Positions 54,104-63,789 of a DNA stretch of 64,000 nucleotides are shown here, piece after piece. The DNA comes from Candidatus Thiodiazotropha endoloripes (GTDB lineage: Bacteria; Pseudomonadota; Gammaproteobacteria; Chromatiales; Chromatiaceae): positions 124,001 through 188,000 of the forward strand of contig LVKA01000011.1 in the NCBI GenBank assembly GCA_001709035.1, read 5' to 3'. Position numbers and translations under genes: made by a program. The notes below the pieces were generated by a model, which did not search any database, had not been told where the DNA came from, and was given only the letters and a program-made list of their open reading frames with translations. The stretch's first letter is position 1. Each line of letters begins with the position of its first letter.

Positions 54104-55648
54104 TCAGTTGAAAAGTTGGCGCCAGACTCCACCCCGTCGTTCATCGCCGGAACCTTCCAGCATACCGTTGGATTTGAGTTTGACGCTATGGGCGCCACCG
54201 AAAAAGAGGTTCTTTTTTCTCCAATGCTGCTGCTTTGGAAATTCATCCAAGAGGGCGTGGCATGCGGTTTCATCATAACCGGGCTCGATGCTCAGCAGAC
54301 CGTTTTCGTAGTGTATGCGTGGATTGGAGACCGCCGCTTCAAGTGGCATATGGTGGTCGATGTGGTTGAGTATGATTTGCAATACCGCGCTTCGGATTCG
54401 GTTGGAGCCACCGGAGCCGGTGACCAGAGCATCGCCGTTTCGCTCAATGATCAGAGTTGGTGACATCATCGATGCCAGTCGGCTATTCTCCTGCCAGTGA
54501 TTGAATCCGCCGGGATTCAGGTCCTCTTCACCCAGCATGTTGTTCATCATGATGCCACTCTGCGGGATCACATAACCGCAGCCTTCACCGTTGGAGAGGG
54601 TCATGCTGGCAAGATTGCCTTGGGTGTCTGCGATACTGATCTGAGTCGTCCCTCGTGTGGATATCCCACCGATATCCATTCGCTGGTGGTAGGCCTTGGC
54701 AAGTTCTGGATCGAGAATCTGCGCCATGGAATCGAGGCGTTCCTGCCTGACCTGCTGGGTAAGTTTCATACAACGGGCCAGTTGTCTCAATGAGGATTCA
54801 GGATCGCTTTTTGAGGTCTGCGCTGAATCTTCTGCCATCAATCCCAGAGAGAATGCGATCAGGGTTCCTCCCAGTGAAGGGAGTGGGTTGGTGAACAGCC
54901 CTGCACCCCGGTAGTTGAGTTGCAATGGCTCTCGCAGGATAACCTGGTATTCGTCGAGATCCTCCATCTGCAACAGACCGCCCTGGTTTTTGCAGTCTCT
55001 GACCAGTTGCTGGCCGGCCTCTCCATTGTAAAAGAGTCTCTCACCTTCGTGCTGCAGTGCGTCAAGGAAATCGGCCAGATCCGGTTGGCGATGAAGTTCA
55101 CCTTCGGCAATCAGTTGCCCGGGGTTCGCTGGGGACTCATTTAACGACATGACTGCCGGGGTTGCACGCAGGATCGGGCCGATGATCCGGGTAATCAGAC
55201 TCTGGAAGCGGTTGAGCACAACCCCTTCTCTTGCGAGGGCGATGGCCGGTTGGAACAGTTCACTCAGGGGGAGTCTGCAGTGGTGCTGATGGATCAGAAA
55301 CAGTCCACGGATGAACCCTGGTGTGGCGATTGAGCCCAGGCCGATATGAAAGGTCTGCCGGGCCGTACCGAAATTGGCCTCGATCGGATAGAAATCGAGA
55401 TCCTCCAATGGTCGTTTCCGTTTTGGTGTATGGGCGAAGAAGTCATATACTTGTGGTGATCGGCCTTCAGCCCGAGCGGTCAGAAATCCCCCTCCCCCGG
55501 GGGAGGCCAGTACCGGTTCGGTGACACAGGCGGCGAGCATAGCGGCGACAACGGCATCGAAGGCATTACCACCAGCCTTTAATATTTCGACAGCTGCATC
55601 AGCAGTTTCAGAATGGCCGGCAGCTACAACGCCATTTAATCTTTTCAT
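54104..55648 (-). CDS. ggt: Gamma-glutamyltransferase family protein
   Basis: 514 residues. Opens GVVAAGHSETADAAVEILKAGGNAFDAVVAAML, the usual GGT start, without a signal peptide. The autoprocessing threonine is expected in STRGTTQISIADTQGNLASMT near residue 335; the downstream GEGCGYVIPQSGIMMNNMLG and TGSGGSNRIRSAVLQIILNH match the small-subunit core. Cleaves or transfers gamma-glutamyl groups, for example from glutathione. No leader suggests a cytoplasmic form; some bacterial GGT-like proteins act on other substrates. Confidence 0.88.
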   Translation of the reverse strand: MKRLNGVVAAGHSETADAAVEILKAGGNAFDAVVAAMLAACVTEPVLASPGGGGFLTARAEGRSPQVYDFFAHTPKRKRPLEDLDFYPIEANFGTARQTFHIGLGSIATPGFIRGLFLIHQHHCRLPLSELFQPAIALAREGVVLNRFQSLITRIIGPILRATPAVMSLNESPANPGQLIAEGELHRQPDLADFLDALQHEGERLFYNGEAGQQLVRDCKNQGGLLQMEDLDEYQVILREPLQLNYRGAGLFTNPLPSLGGTLIAFSLGLMAEDSAQTSKSDPESSLRQLARCMKLTQQVRQERLDSMAQILDPELAKAYHQRMDIGGISTRGTTQISIADTQGNLASMTLSNGEGCGYVIPQSGIMMNNMLGEEDLNPGGFNHWQENSRLASMMSPTLIIERNGDALVTGSGGSNRIRSAVLQIILNHIDHHMPLEAAVSNPRIHYENGLLSIEPGYDETACHALLDEFPKQQHWRKKNLFFGGAHSVKLKSNGMLEGSGDERRGGVWRQLFN

Positions 55649-56001
55649 AAGGTTTATAGCCTAGTGTTAACTGGCCTTAAGTAGCAGTAACATGTTTATT
55701 CTGCTTGAGCGTGCCTGCAAAACATTGCGCCTTAGAGGCCACTGTAGCACGTATAGGAGATGGACCCCCGCATGCAGTCTCTGTAGTAGATACCGGTAAA
55801 TCAAAAAAATTTTGATTTATGTCGTTGAAATAAAACATTAAGATCGTTATGGTTTCTCGGCTCTGATAAAAATGCAAACCTGTTCAATCTTTTACTTGGC
55901 AGGAGGGAGATTCCCATTCAGCTTTTTATTCAGGGTGCCGTTAAATAGAGGAGCGACGTTACCCTCAAATCATAGGATCGATATTCCTGAGCGCAGAAAG
56001 T
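55649..56001. other. Gap upstream of the giant coiled-coil gene
   Basis: 353 bases between divergent genes. TAGTGTTAACTGGCCTTA (55662-55679) is a degraded arm of the repeat completed at 45583. AT-rich 55790-55870 may hold promoters. No strong ribosome site is visible before the ATG at 56002. Confidence 0.35.
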
Positions 56002-59000
56002 ATGGCCGTGCCAAACAGTAAAAGTGACGATGTTCTACTAAAAAATCTGGTGCCTTTGAACACGCTCTCTGAGGAGCAGCTTGGTCATCTGCTCAGCCAG
56101 ATTGTGGTTGAAAAGGCGAAGAAGGGTGAATACCTTTTTCGTGAAGGGGACACTGACCACCAGAATGTCTACCTGTTGTCAGGTACTGTTGCCCTGTTGT
56201 CCGGGCAGAAAGAGATGGATCTGATCAGCAGCGGTACCCCGACCGCCCGTTTTGCCCTTGCCCATCAGCTCCCCAGAAAACACTCCGCACAGGCCAGAAC
56301 GGCTGTGAACTATGTCCGCATAGACAGCCGCATGCTCAGCGATATGCTGGCGCGCAGCCACAGCGCCAGTTATGAAGTAAAAGACCTTGAACAGCCCAGC
56401 AGCGGTGATTGGATGAGTCTGCTGCTGCAATCCCCAGTATTCCAACAGATTCCACCAGCCAATCTGCAACGGGTGATGATGCGTATGGAGGAGATCCAGG
56501 TGCGCGCCGGCGAGCTGGTAATCCATCAGGGTGATGAAGGGGACTATTTCTATCTGATCAGTCGTGGCGAATGCGTGGTTTCCCGGCAACCCGAAGAGGG
56601 TCATGCACCGGTGGAGCTGGCCAGGCTGAAAGCGGGCAAAGGCTTTGGTGAAGAGGCGCTGATCTCCGATAAACCCCGTGGCAGTTCGGTTGAGATGGTC
56701 GCTGACGGGGTATTGGTACGACTCAGTAAAAGTGACTTCATCGAACTGGTCAAGCAACCCCTGTCGAGAACCCTGAGCTACTCGGAAGCGACCGGATATA
56801 TCGAGAAGGGTGCGCTCTGGCTGGATGTCCGGACCCCGGAAGAGTATGAAGAGGGCCACTTGCCTGGGGCGATCAATCTGCCTTTTTTCTCACTGCGCTT
56901 TCAGGCTTCGAGCCTGACGCTGGACAGACCCTATGTGGTCTATGGTGAAGAGGTTGGGCAGTCCGCCACCGCCGCCTATCTGTTGACGGAGCGGGGAGCG
57001 GAAGTATTCGTCGTCGATATCAATTGGGCCGAGCTGGCCGAGCTGGTGGGTCTGAAGAGCCGTGATGGCGATCAACCGGCCAACAATGTCATCGATTTCA
57101 ATCGGGATGGGGATGACGCTGCTCCTGCCGAGACCTCTGAGGAGCAGATTGCCGCATTTAACCGATTGAAGCGGGAGCTTGATGAGACCCGCAACCAGTT
57201 CCAACATGAGCTGGAACAACGACAGACGGAGATCAAGTTGCTTCGCCAGGCTCTGGCCGCCGCGAAGAGCAAGATTCAGAGCGGTGAACAGGAGGCATCA
57301 GAGGCTGAGGGGTTGCAACAGGAGGCCTCCGAGCTGCGCGAGGCTCTGCAGCAGGCTCAATCGAAGCTGTCTGAAAGTGAGCAGCTTGACGCTGACCGTG
57401 AGCAGCTGCAGGAGCGCATTGAGGCGCTCGAGGCCCGCCTTGAGACTGGTCAGCAGGAGCTGGATATTGCCAGGCAGCATGCCACAGACGTCAAGGCCCA
57501 CAGTGACGATCTGCATCAGCAACTGGAACAGATTCATGGGCGCCATCAGGAGAGTGAAGGGCGTCTGAAGGAGCAGATTACCGAGCTGCAGTTTGAGCTT
57601 GAGAACATCCGCGAGTCGAGTGATGAGTTGCAGCAGGAGAACCAGCGGCTGCTGGCTGAGATGGATAGCTTCAAAGGTGAGGCGGACGACTTCCATCAGC
57701 AGGCTGAAGCCGGAATGGCGACAATTACCCAGGAACGGGATGAGCTGGCAAAACAGCAACAGGAGACTGAAGCGCGCCAGCATCAGCTTGCGGATGATCT
57801 GGAGCGTCTGAAGGGCGAAAGGAAGCAGCTTACAGACGCCTTAAAAGAGGCTGAGCAACAGAACCAGTCACTGACTGAATCCGTCGACACGCTGACCGAA
57901 GAGCAGACATCACTGAAACAATCTCTGCAACAGGCGAACGGTGAGCTGGATCAGGCTCGACAGCAACATGATGGTTTGGCCGGCCAGTTTGAGGAGCATC
58001 AGGCTCAGGTCTCCGATAGTGAATCCCGCTATCAGCAACAAATCGAAGCGCTGCAGCAAACCATCGAACAGACCCAACAGGAGCTGCAACAGCAGCGTGA
58101 GAAGGCCAGCGAGCTTGAGAGTCAGCATCAGCAGCGGCTTGAAACACTGCAGTCGTCTCTGGATCAGGCTCAGCAGGAGCTGCAGCAACAGCAACAGCAG
58201 GCGGCTGAGTCGGAAAGCGGATACCAGGGACAGATCGATGAGGTTCAGCAGTTCCTTAATCAGGCCCAGGAGGAGCTGCATCAGGAAAAGGTACGTGCAG
58301 AGGATGCCGCCAATCAGCATCAGCAGCGGATCGAGGAGCTCGAACAGAGTCTCTCTCAGGCGCAGGATGAGTTGCAAAATCAGCAGCAACAGGGTTCCGA
58401 ATCCGAAGCCGGCTATCAACAGCAGCTTGAAGAACTGCAACAATCCCTGGCCCAGTCACAGGATGAGCTGCATCAACAGCAGGCACTCAATCAGCAATCT
58501 GTTGAGGACCTGAACAGTCAGATTGAAAGCCTGAATGAGTCAGCCAAGCTGACGGCTGAACAGGCCAGCGACGAGATCGCCGGTCTGCAGGAGCTGAAGC
58601 AGGATCTGCAACATCAATATGATGAGTCGCAGGCACGCATTGACCAGCTGCAGCAGCAGATCGAATCACTTGAAGGCGAGAAGCAGGAGCTGGTCAGCGA
58701 TCTTGATGCATTGCGTAACGCCAGCGATGAGCTCGAGACAGGGCATGCGGATGCCATCAGCAACCTGAAGTCTGAACTCGAGCAGGTAAGGGGTGAGCTG
58801 GAGGGTTTGCAACAGGAGAAACAGCAGCAGGATAGCATCCTGGCGGAACGTCAGACTGCGCTGGAACAGGCTGAGTCGAGTCTCAGTCAGACCCTTAGCG
58901 AGATGCAGGAGCAGCAGGACAAGGCGGCGGAAGAGATCAATCAACTGCAGCAGCAGGTCGCCGCTTCCGCTCTGGAGAAAGAGCAGTCGGTTGACCGTGA

Positions 59001-61263
59001 GCAGCAGCTTGAGCAGGCCCTTGAAGAGTCCCGCCTGGGTAGTGATGAGGCTTTGGTTGCACTGCGCGAGCAGTTGCAGGAAGCGCAGCAGGCAACCCGT
59101 AAACAGAAAGAGAAACGGGTTGAGTTTGAAGCGCGTCTTGAACAGGAGCATCAGACCGCTGTATTCCTGAAACACTCTCTGGAGACAGCGGAACAGGCGG
59201 TGGAGGTCAGTACCGAGCAGCTATCGGAAATAGAGCAGGCCAAGCTCTCTCTGGAAGAGCAGCTGGCGGCCAGTCAGACTGAGCTGGAGCTGAGTCAGCA
59301 GCAATTGACTGAGCAGCAGAATGAATGGCAAAGCCGAATTGACAGCCTGCAAGACGAGCTGAATGAGAAACAGCAGTCAGTTGAGGCCATTTCGGAGGAT
59401 CTGGCGGCCGCGAAGGGCTCGCTGGATGAGCTCAACCAGAGTCATGAACAGGTGGCCAGTGAGCGGCAATCCGTGCTGGATGAAAAAGAGACGCTGGCGC
59501 AGCAGTTGGCTGACCTGCAGGGGCAAATCGACACTCTGCAGAGCCATAACTCCGATCAGCAGCAGGATGTGGAGCGCCTTTCCGCAGAACTGGCTGAGGC
59601 AAACCAGTCTCTGGATGAGCTGAGCCGGGCACAGCAGCAAGTGGAAAGTGAGCGTGAGTCCCTGCAGAGTGACAAAGCGGCACTGCAAGAGCAGCTGGAC
59701 GGAGCCCGGGCCGAACTTGAAGAGACCAGGCAGAGCCAGCAGAGTGCGTTGTCCGAACAGAGTTCGGCAGTTGAGGCGCTGCAAGCTGAGCTGGCCGAGC
59801 AGAAACAGAATATCGAGTCGATTGCCGACCAGCTGGCAGAGACTGAATCGACCCGGGATAACTTGAACTCTGAAAAAGAGGATCTGCAGCAACAGATAGC
59901 CCAGCTCAACTCCGAATTGGATCAGTTCAGACAGGATCAGCAGAATCAGCAGACCGATCATGAGTCGTTGCTGGCAAATGTAGAGGCAGAACTGGCAGCA
60001 GAAAAAGAGCGCGTTCAAACCGTCACCAACACCCTGCAGGAAGCGGAAACCAGTCGGGATTCTCTGAGTCAACAATTCAACGCGCTGGAGCAAGAGAAAC
60101 AGCAGTTGCAGCAACAGCTCGATGAGAGCAAAGCTCAGCAGTCGACGCTTACTGAGGAGCTCGGGCGAGCCAATGAGTCCCTGGCGGAGGCGGCATCTGA
60201 CGATGATCTGAAGAGTGCGCAGCAGGCGCTGAGTGAATCGGAAGAGACGATTATCAGACTGAAGCGGGAAGTCGAAGGCCTGAGAGAAGTCCAGTTGGAG
60301 ATGGAGAGCCAGCTCACAGATGATGTGGACAGCGAGGTGAATGAGCTTCGCACCGCCCTCGAGGCAGAGCAGAAAAAGCGTGAAAAGAATGACAAGCTGG
60401 CAAGGCAGGCGAATGTACTGAAGCGGGAACGCGATGTACAAGAGACCGCCATCGAAATGCTTGGTGAAGATCTTGAAAATCTGACCGAAGAGAAAGATCG
60501 CCTGCAGCAGGAGCGGGACAGCCTGGCCAAACAGCTGACTGAGATGCGCGATCAGTTTACCGATCTGGTAAATGAGAACGATCATCTCAATTCCGAGATG
60601 AGCGGGATGCGGGACCATGTGTCAGATTCCAATCTGGCGGATGATCTGCTGGTGCAGATGGAAGAGTTGCGTATCAAGGCTGAGAACCTTGAGACCGAGC
60701 GGGATGAAGCGAATGACGAAGCCATCCGCATGCGCCGGGAAGTCGGCGAACTGCGCAGTGTCATCGAAACCTATGTAGAGCAGATACAGGATGTACAATC
60801 CTTTGGTGTCGACGAGCAAGTCAATGCCCTGCGTACCGAACTGGATATGGTGCGTCGTCAGGCAGCTGAGGATCTTGAGCATATGCGTCAGGAGCTGGAG
60901 CGCACCAAATCCAACCAGTCTCTCTCAAGCAGCCGGGATGTGGATGAAGTGGCAGCCTTACAGGCCAGTCGTCAGGAGATGCTCTCCCTGCAACAGTCAC
61001 TGAATGAAAAGGACCATCTGCTGAGGCTCTCCCAAAGCCAGTGCCGCTCCCTCGAGGATTCGGTTGAAGACAGGGACAAGGAAGTGGATCAACTGAAACG
61101 CAAATTGGAGTTGCTGCTGAGAAAGACCGGTGGACTGGATACCGCGACCTCACCGGCACGGGAAACCTCCGAAGCCGCTTCACGGCTATCCGAACTGGGC
61201 CAGCCGGGAGAGGATGGGGATTCCAAGCGTAACTCGCTGGGGCGTCTGTTCCGCCGCAAATAA
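56002..61263 (+). CDS. Giant protein: two cyclic-nucleotide-binding folds, rhodanese-like domain, long coiled coil
   Basis: 1753 residues, no signal or membrane helix. Two CRP-like cNMP-binding folds: 1-125 (FREGDTDHQNVYLLSGTVALL; its phosphate loop FALAHQLPR lacks the Glu) and 135-255 (IHQGDEGDYFYLISRGECVV; FGEEALISDKPRGSS with G216, E217, R226 kept). A rhodanese-like domain (about 258-350) has LDVRTPEEYEEGHLPGAINLP but the active-site loop reads VVYGEEVGQSA, so the catalytic Cys is absent. From about 378 to 1690 a Gln/Glu-rich coiled coil (many LQQQxx, SLDELxxxxEQ heptads) and a basic tail RNSLGRLFRRK. Could be a long rod-like scaffold switched by a nucleotide. PfkB and Rieske genes follow. 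Confidence 0.85.
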   Translation: MAVPNSKSDDVLLKNLVPLNTLSEEQLGHLLSQIVVEKAKKGEYLFREGDTDHQNVYLLSGTVALLSGQKEMDLISSGTPTARFALAHQLPRKHSAQARTAVNYVRIDSRMLSDMLARSHSASYEVKDLEQPSSGDWMSLLLQSPVFQQIPPANLQRVMMRMEEIQVRAGELVIHQGDEGDYFYLISRGECVVSRQPEEGHAPVELARLKAGKGFGEEALISDKPRGSSVEMVADGVLVRLSKSDFIELVKQPLSRTLSYSEATGYIEKGALWLDVRTPEEYEEGHLPGAINLPFFSLRFQASSLTLDRPYVVYGEEVGQSATAAYLLTERGAEVFVVDINWAELAELVGLKSRDGDQPANNVIDFNRDGDDAAPAETSEEQIAAFNRLKRELDETRNQFQHELEQRQTEIKLLRQALAAAKSKIQSGEQEASEAEGLQQEASELREALQQAQSKLSESEQLDADREQLQERIEALEARLETGQQELDIARQHATDVKAHSDDLHQQLEQIHGRHQESEGRLKEQITELQFELENIRESSDELQQENQRLLAEMDSFKGEADDFHQQAEAGMATITQERDELAKQQQETEARQHQLADDLERLKGERKQLTDALKEAEQQNQSLTESVDTLTEEQTSLKQSLQQANGELDQARQQHDGLAGQFEEHQAQVSDSESRYQQQIEALQQTIEQTQQELQQQREKASELESQHQQRLETLQSSLDQAQQELQQQQQQAAESESGYQGQIDEVQQFLNQAQEELHQEKVRAEDAANQHQQRIEELEQSLSQAQDELQNQQQQGSESEAGYQQQLEELQQSLAQSQDELHQQQALNQQSVEDLNSQIESLNESAKLTAEQASDEIAGLQELKQDLQHQYDESQARIDQLQQQIESLEGEKQELVSDLDALRNASDELETGHADAISNLKSELEQVRGELEGLQQEKQQQDSILAERQTALEQAESSLSQTLSEMQEQQDKAAEEINQLQQQVAASALEKEQSVDREQQLEQALEESRLGSDEALVALREQLQEAQQATRKQKEKRVEFEARLEQEHQTAVFLKHSLETAEQAVEVSTEQLSEIEQAKLSLEEQLAASQTELELSQQQLTEQQNEWQSRIDSLQDELNEKQQSVEAISEDLAAAKGSLDELNQSHEQVASERQSVLDEKETLAQQLADLQGQIDTLQSHNSDQQQDVERLSAELAEANQSLDELSRAQQQVESERESLQSDKAALQEQLDGARAELEETRQSQQSALSEQSSAVEALQAELAEQKQNIESIADQLAETESTRDNLNSEKEDLQQQIAQLNSELDQFRQDQQNQQTDHESLLANVEAELAAEKERVQTVTNTLQEAETSRDSLSQQFNALEQEKQQLQQQLDESKAQQSTLTEELGRANESLAEAASDDDLKSAQQALSESEETIIRLKREVEGLREVQLEMESQLTDDVDSEVNELRTALEAEQKKREKNDKLARQANVLKRERDVQETAIEMLGEDLENLTEEKDRLQQERDSLAKQLTEMRDQFTDLVNENDHLNSEMSGMRDHVSDSNLADDLLVQMEELRIKAENLETERDEANDEAIRMRREVGELRSVIETYVEQIQDVQSFGVDEQVNALRTELDMVRRQAAEDLEHMRQELERTKSNQSLSSSRDVDEVAALQASRQEMLSLQQSLNEKDHLLRLSQSQCRSLEDSVEDRDKEVDQLKRKLELLLRKTGGLDTATSPARETSEAASRLSELGQPGEDGDSKRNSLGRLFRRK

Positions 61264-61386
61264 TCCACTCACTCCGGACGGTTGTGAGTCGCTTGTTGTA
61301 CATCGGCCCGACCGTTTCGGCCGCACCGTCTGTGACGGCGTCACTCACTCTTTTTCAGCTCGATAATAGGAGTTAAACAATCTCCG

Positions 61387-62238
61387 ATGCGAATTCTGGC
61401 AGTGGGGGTGGCAACCCTCGATATCGTCAATCGGGTCGAGGCCTACCCGCAAGAGGATCAGGAGATCAGGGCCATTTCACAAAGCCGCCGACGAGGTGGC
61501 AACGCCTGTAACAGTTTGACCGTGTTGAGCCGCTTGGGGCATAGCTGCAGCTGGGCCGGAGTGATGGCGGACGATGAGGCGAGTCGATTCATTCTCGATC
61601 AACTGCACAGCGTGCAGATCGATACCCGCTGGGTCCGGGTTGAGTCAGGGGGCATGACTCCAACCTCCTATATCACCACCGCTGAGGCGAGTGGATCCCG
61701 GACGATTGTTCACTACCGGCAGCTCTCCGAATTCAGTTATGAAGATTTTGCTGAAATTGACCTGCAAGCATATGACTGGGTCCATTTTGAAGGCCGAAAT
61801 CCGCAAGCGACCCTGAAGATGCTGCAGCAGCTGAGGCAGCAGTATCCCAACCTGCAGGTATCGCTTGAGCTGGAAAAGCCCAGGCCGGGTCTGGAGCAGG
61901 CGCTGCCTTATGTGGATGTGGTGTTGATATCCCGCGCCTACAGCATGGCCAAAGGTATTGCGGATGCCCGGCAGCTGTTCGACCATATCACTCCGATGAT
62001 CCGACAGGCGCTCTGTTACCTTGCCTGGGGCGAGCACGGCAGCTGGATGCTGGATCGGGATCGCGGGGTGCATTTTGAGCAGGCTGTCAAGCCGGCAAAA
62101 GTGGTGGATACCCTGGGGGCCGGGGATGTTTTCAATGCCGGCGTGATCCATGCTCTGTTTGAGTGGTTGGATCCCCTGGAGGCGCTGCGCTATGGCAACC
62201 GCATTGCCGGTGAGAAGTGTGGTCGGGACGGGCTTTAG
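61387..62238 (+). CDS. PfkB-family sugar kinase (ketohexokinase-like)
   Basis: 283 residues. PfkB fold: AVGVATLDIVNRVEAYPQEDQEIRA at the N-terminus, RRGGNACNSLTVLSRLG near residue 37, and the ATP/substrate motif VVDTLGAGDVFNAGVIHAL near residue 240, where D247 in GAGD is the catalytic base. N-terminal pattern is closest to the ketohexokinase-like branch, which phosphorylates fructose or a related sugar. Follows the giant gene by 123 bases and precedes a Rieske gene by 17 bases on the same strand. Confidence 0.88.
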   Translation: MRILAVGVATLDIVNRVEAYPQEDQEIRAISQSRRRGGNACNSLTVLSRLGHSCSWAGVMADDEASRFILDQLHSVQIDTRWVRVESGGMTPTSYITTAEASGSRTIVHYRQLSEFSYEDFAEIDLQAYDWVHFEGRNPQATLKMLQQLRQQYPNLQVSLELEKPRPGLEQALPYVDVVLISRAYSMAKGIADARQLFDHITPMIRQALCYLAWGEHGSWMLDRDRGVHFEQAVKPAKVVDTLGAGDVFNAGVIHALFEWLDPLEALRYGNRIAGEKCGRDGL

Positions 62239-62255
62239 CGGTGAATTGAAGGCTT

Positions 62256-62612
62256 ATGTCATCCATACACAGATTATGCAGATTTGATGAATTCGAGGAT
62301 CCGGGGAGCCGGGGTTTCAGCGTGGAACTGGAAGGTGGTACGCAGGAGATTCTGGTGGTGCACAAAGGAGGGCGGGTCTATGGCTATCTTAACCGTTGTC
62401 CTCACACCGGAATCAATCTCGAATGGCAGCCAGACCAGTTTCTCGATTTGAGCCAGAGCTACATTCAGTGCGTTACCCATGGTGCGCTGTTTCGCGTTGA
62501 AAATGGTCTCTGTCTGCGCGGTCCCTGTGCGGGGGATGCCCTCTCGCCGATACAGGTGGATGTGCGGGAAGGTGATGTTGTTGCGATTCTGGACTCTCTC
62601 CCCGAGGCATAA
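62256..62612 (+). CDS. Rieske [2Fe-2S] ferredoxin-like protein
   Basis: 118 residues. The two cluster boxes are CPHTGINLEW (C, H at about 47-49) and CVTHGALFRVENGLCLRGPC (C, H at about 73-76). No membrane helix or signal, so it is a soluble Rieske-type electron carrier of the kind linked to ring-hydroxylating enzymes or stand-alone. Starts 17 bases after the PfkB gene. A terminator follows directly. Confidence 0.9.
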   Translation: MSSIHRLCRFDEFEDPGSRGFSVELEGGTQEILVVHKGGRVYGYLNRCPHTGINLEWQPDQFLDLSQSYIQCVTHGALFRVENGLCLRGPCAGDALSPIQVDVREGDVVAILDSLPEA

Positions 62613-62613
62613 A

Positions 62614-62639
62614 AAAGCCGGGCCAAAAGGCCCGGCTTT
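62614..62639. terminator. Bidirectional Rho-independent terminator
   Basis: AAAGCCGGGCC (62614-62624), loop AAAA, GGCCCGGCTTT (62629-62639): an 11-bp stem. The upstream A run becomes a T run when read on the minus strand. It sits between the Rieske gene (plus, ends 62612) and a convergent small gene (minus, ends 62668), so it can serve both. Confidence 0.85.
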
Positions 62640-62667
62640 CGAGTCACGAAGTGAGCGCCTTATCCTG

Positions 62668-62874
62668 TCAGCTCATTTTTTCGACAAAGGCGTTTAGGTC
62701 CGCCAGGACCAGCTCAGGCGGGAAAGCGCACTTCGTGGGAAGCTCGGAAGTGACCGGTTGCAGACCAAGCTGCAGTGCCGGCTGATCGAACTCTGAGGCG
62801 TTTTGAGGCGCAGACAGAGTGGTATGACCGGTTTCAATGATCTGGCCCGTACTCATATCATAGACTGTCTTCAT
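62668..62874 (-). CDS. Small protein of unknown function
   Basis: 68 residues from ATG at 62874, with an ideal AGGAGG ribosome site 6 bases upstream; the strong start signal supports a real gene. Short MKTVYDMSTGQIIETGHTT opening, then a hydrophobic-acidic C-terminus (FPPELVLADLNAFVEKM). No family recognised. Confidence 0.65.
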   Translation of the reverse strand: MKTVYDMSTGQIIETGHTTLSAPQNASEFDQPALQLGLQPVTSELPTKCAFPPELVLADLNAFVEKMS

Positions 62875-63308
62875 CACACACCTCCTGGTTCGTTCTCGAA
62901 ACAAGGTCCTGTTACTTTTAATAACGGCCCTGAAAAAGCAAACTTTAGAGCCCCGGAACAGCCTTCAAGCGCATGCTTGATGCCGCCGCATGCTGTTTAT
63001 TAATTGATACGTCCGGGTAATTAACCTGGTTTCACTTTGCCTAAGTGACGGTTTTCAATCAACGTTATTGATTTCATGGTTAATTTCGACCGTTCGGCCC
63101 TGTAAAACTGATATGCTGGACCTCTTCGGTCAAGCTGCTTCAGAGTGGAATTTCTTTTCTTCATTCGGTGCCAACCCCGCTGCTTTGAGCAATAAATCTG
63201 ATACACCGATCGCAAAACGGGCGCGAGCTGTACTGCAATGACCGATCATAGGGGGTTCGTAAGCTGTTGGGCTTACGACTGGCGTGGTGGGAAGTTCAGC
63301 CATGACGT
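62875..63308. other. Intergenic gap, nothing coding seen
   Basis: 434 bases, with a 64-codon minus frame at 63021-63215 that has no ribosome site or recognisable domain. The promoter of the small gene at 62874 should lie near its left end. Confidence 0.3.
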
Positions 63309-63608
63309 CTAATCGGTATCTTCCAGGTGATCCAGGGGGTTGTAGTGGGTGTCCCCGGCCGGCTGGTCCAGGTCTACGCCGTAATCATCCTTGGAGAGAT
63401 CATAAGAGCCTGCCCAGTCTTCCGGTGGGGCTGTCGGTACAATCTGAAGCTCCTTGAGGTCTTCCAGGTCGTACTCTTCCACTGTGCCATCGTAAAACTG
63501 GACCTCCACGACTCCCTCTTCCAGATCGTGAGCGACAATTTCGAACTGATCTCCATTGACGGTCCTGAACCAACTGCCGATACGGATTCTTGGTGCATTC
63601 ATTTTCAT
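63309..63608 (-). CDS. DUF6763-like small acidic protein
   Basis: 99 residues. IGSWFRTVNGDQFEIVAHDLEEGVVEVQFYDGTVEEYDLEDL at the N-terminus fits a small Tudor/SH3-like beta domain, as I recall for the DUF6763 family in gammaproteobacteria. The C-terminus is very acidic (KDDYGVDLDQPAGDTHYNPLDHLEDTD). Function not known. Confidence 0.65.
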   Translation of the reverse strand: MKMNAPRIRIGSWFRTVNGDQFEIVAHDLEEGVVEVQFYDGTVEEYDLEDLKELQIVPTAPPEDWAGSYDLSKDDYGVDLDQPAGDTHYNPLDHLEDTD

Positions 63609-63789
63609 ACTTCTCCGCTGTTCAACTCAATCAGACAGTGTGATGGCACTGTTTTTTTCGCTATCTTTTTACAATAGACAACCCGCTTGGTATTGATCTT
63701 TTAATCGGTCTCTTGATCATGACTTTAGCCCATTTTTTCTGTTGATCCTATGCTCTTTGTCATGGAAACAGGGCACTTTTTGTAAAGTT

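Noticed and set aside
59377-60618. 413-codon leucine-rich frame opposite the coiled coil
   Set aside because: CAG/GAG-rich coiled-coil codons read backward give Leu-rich frames; it looks like a membrane protein but is an artefact.
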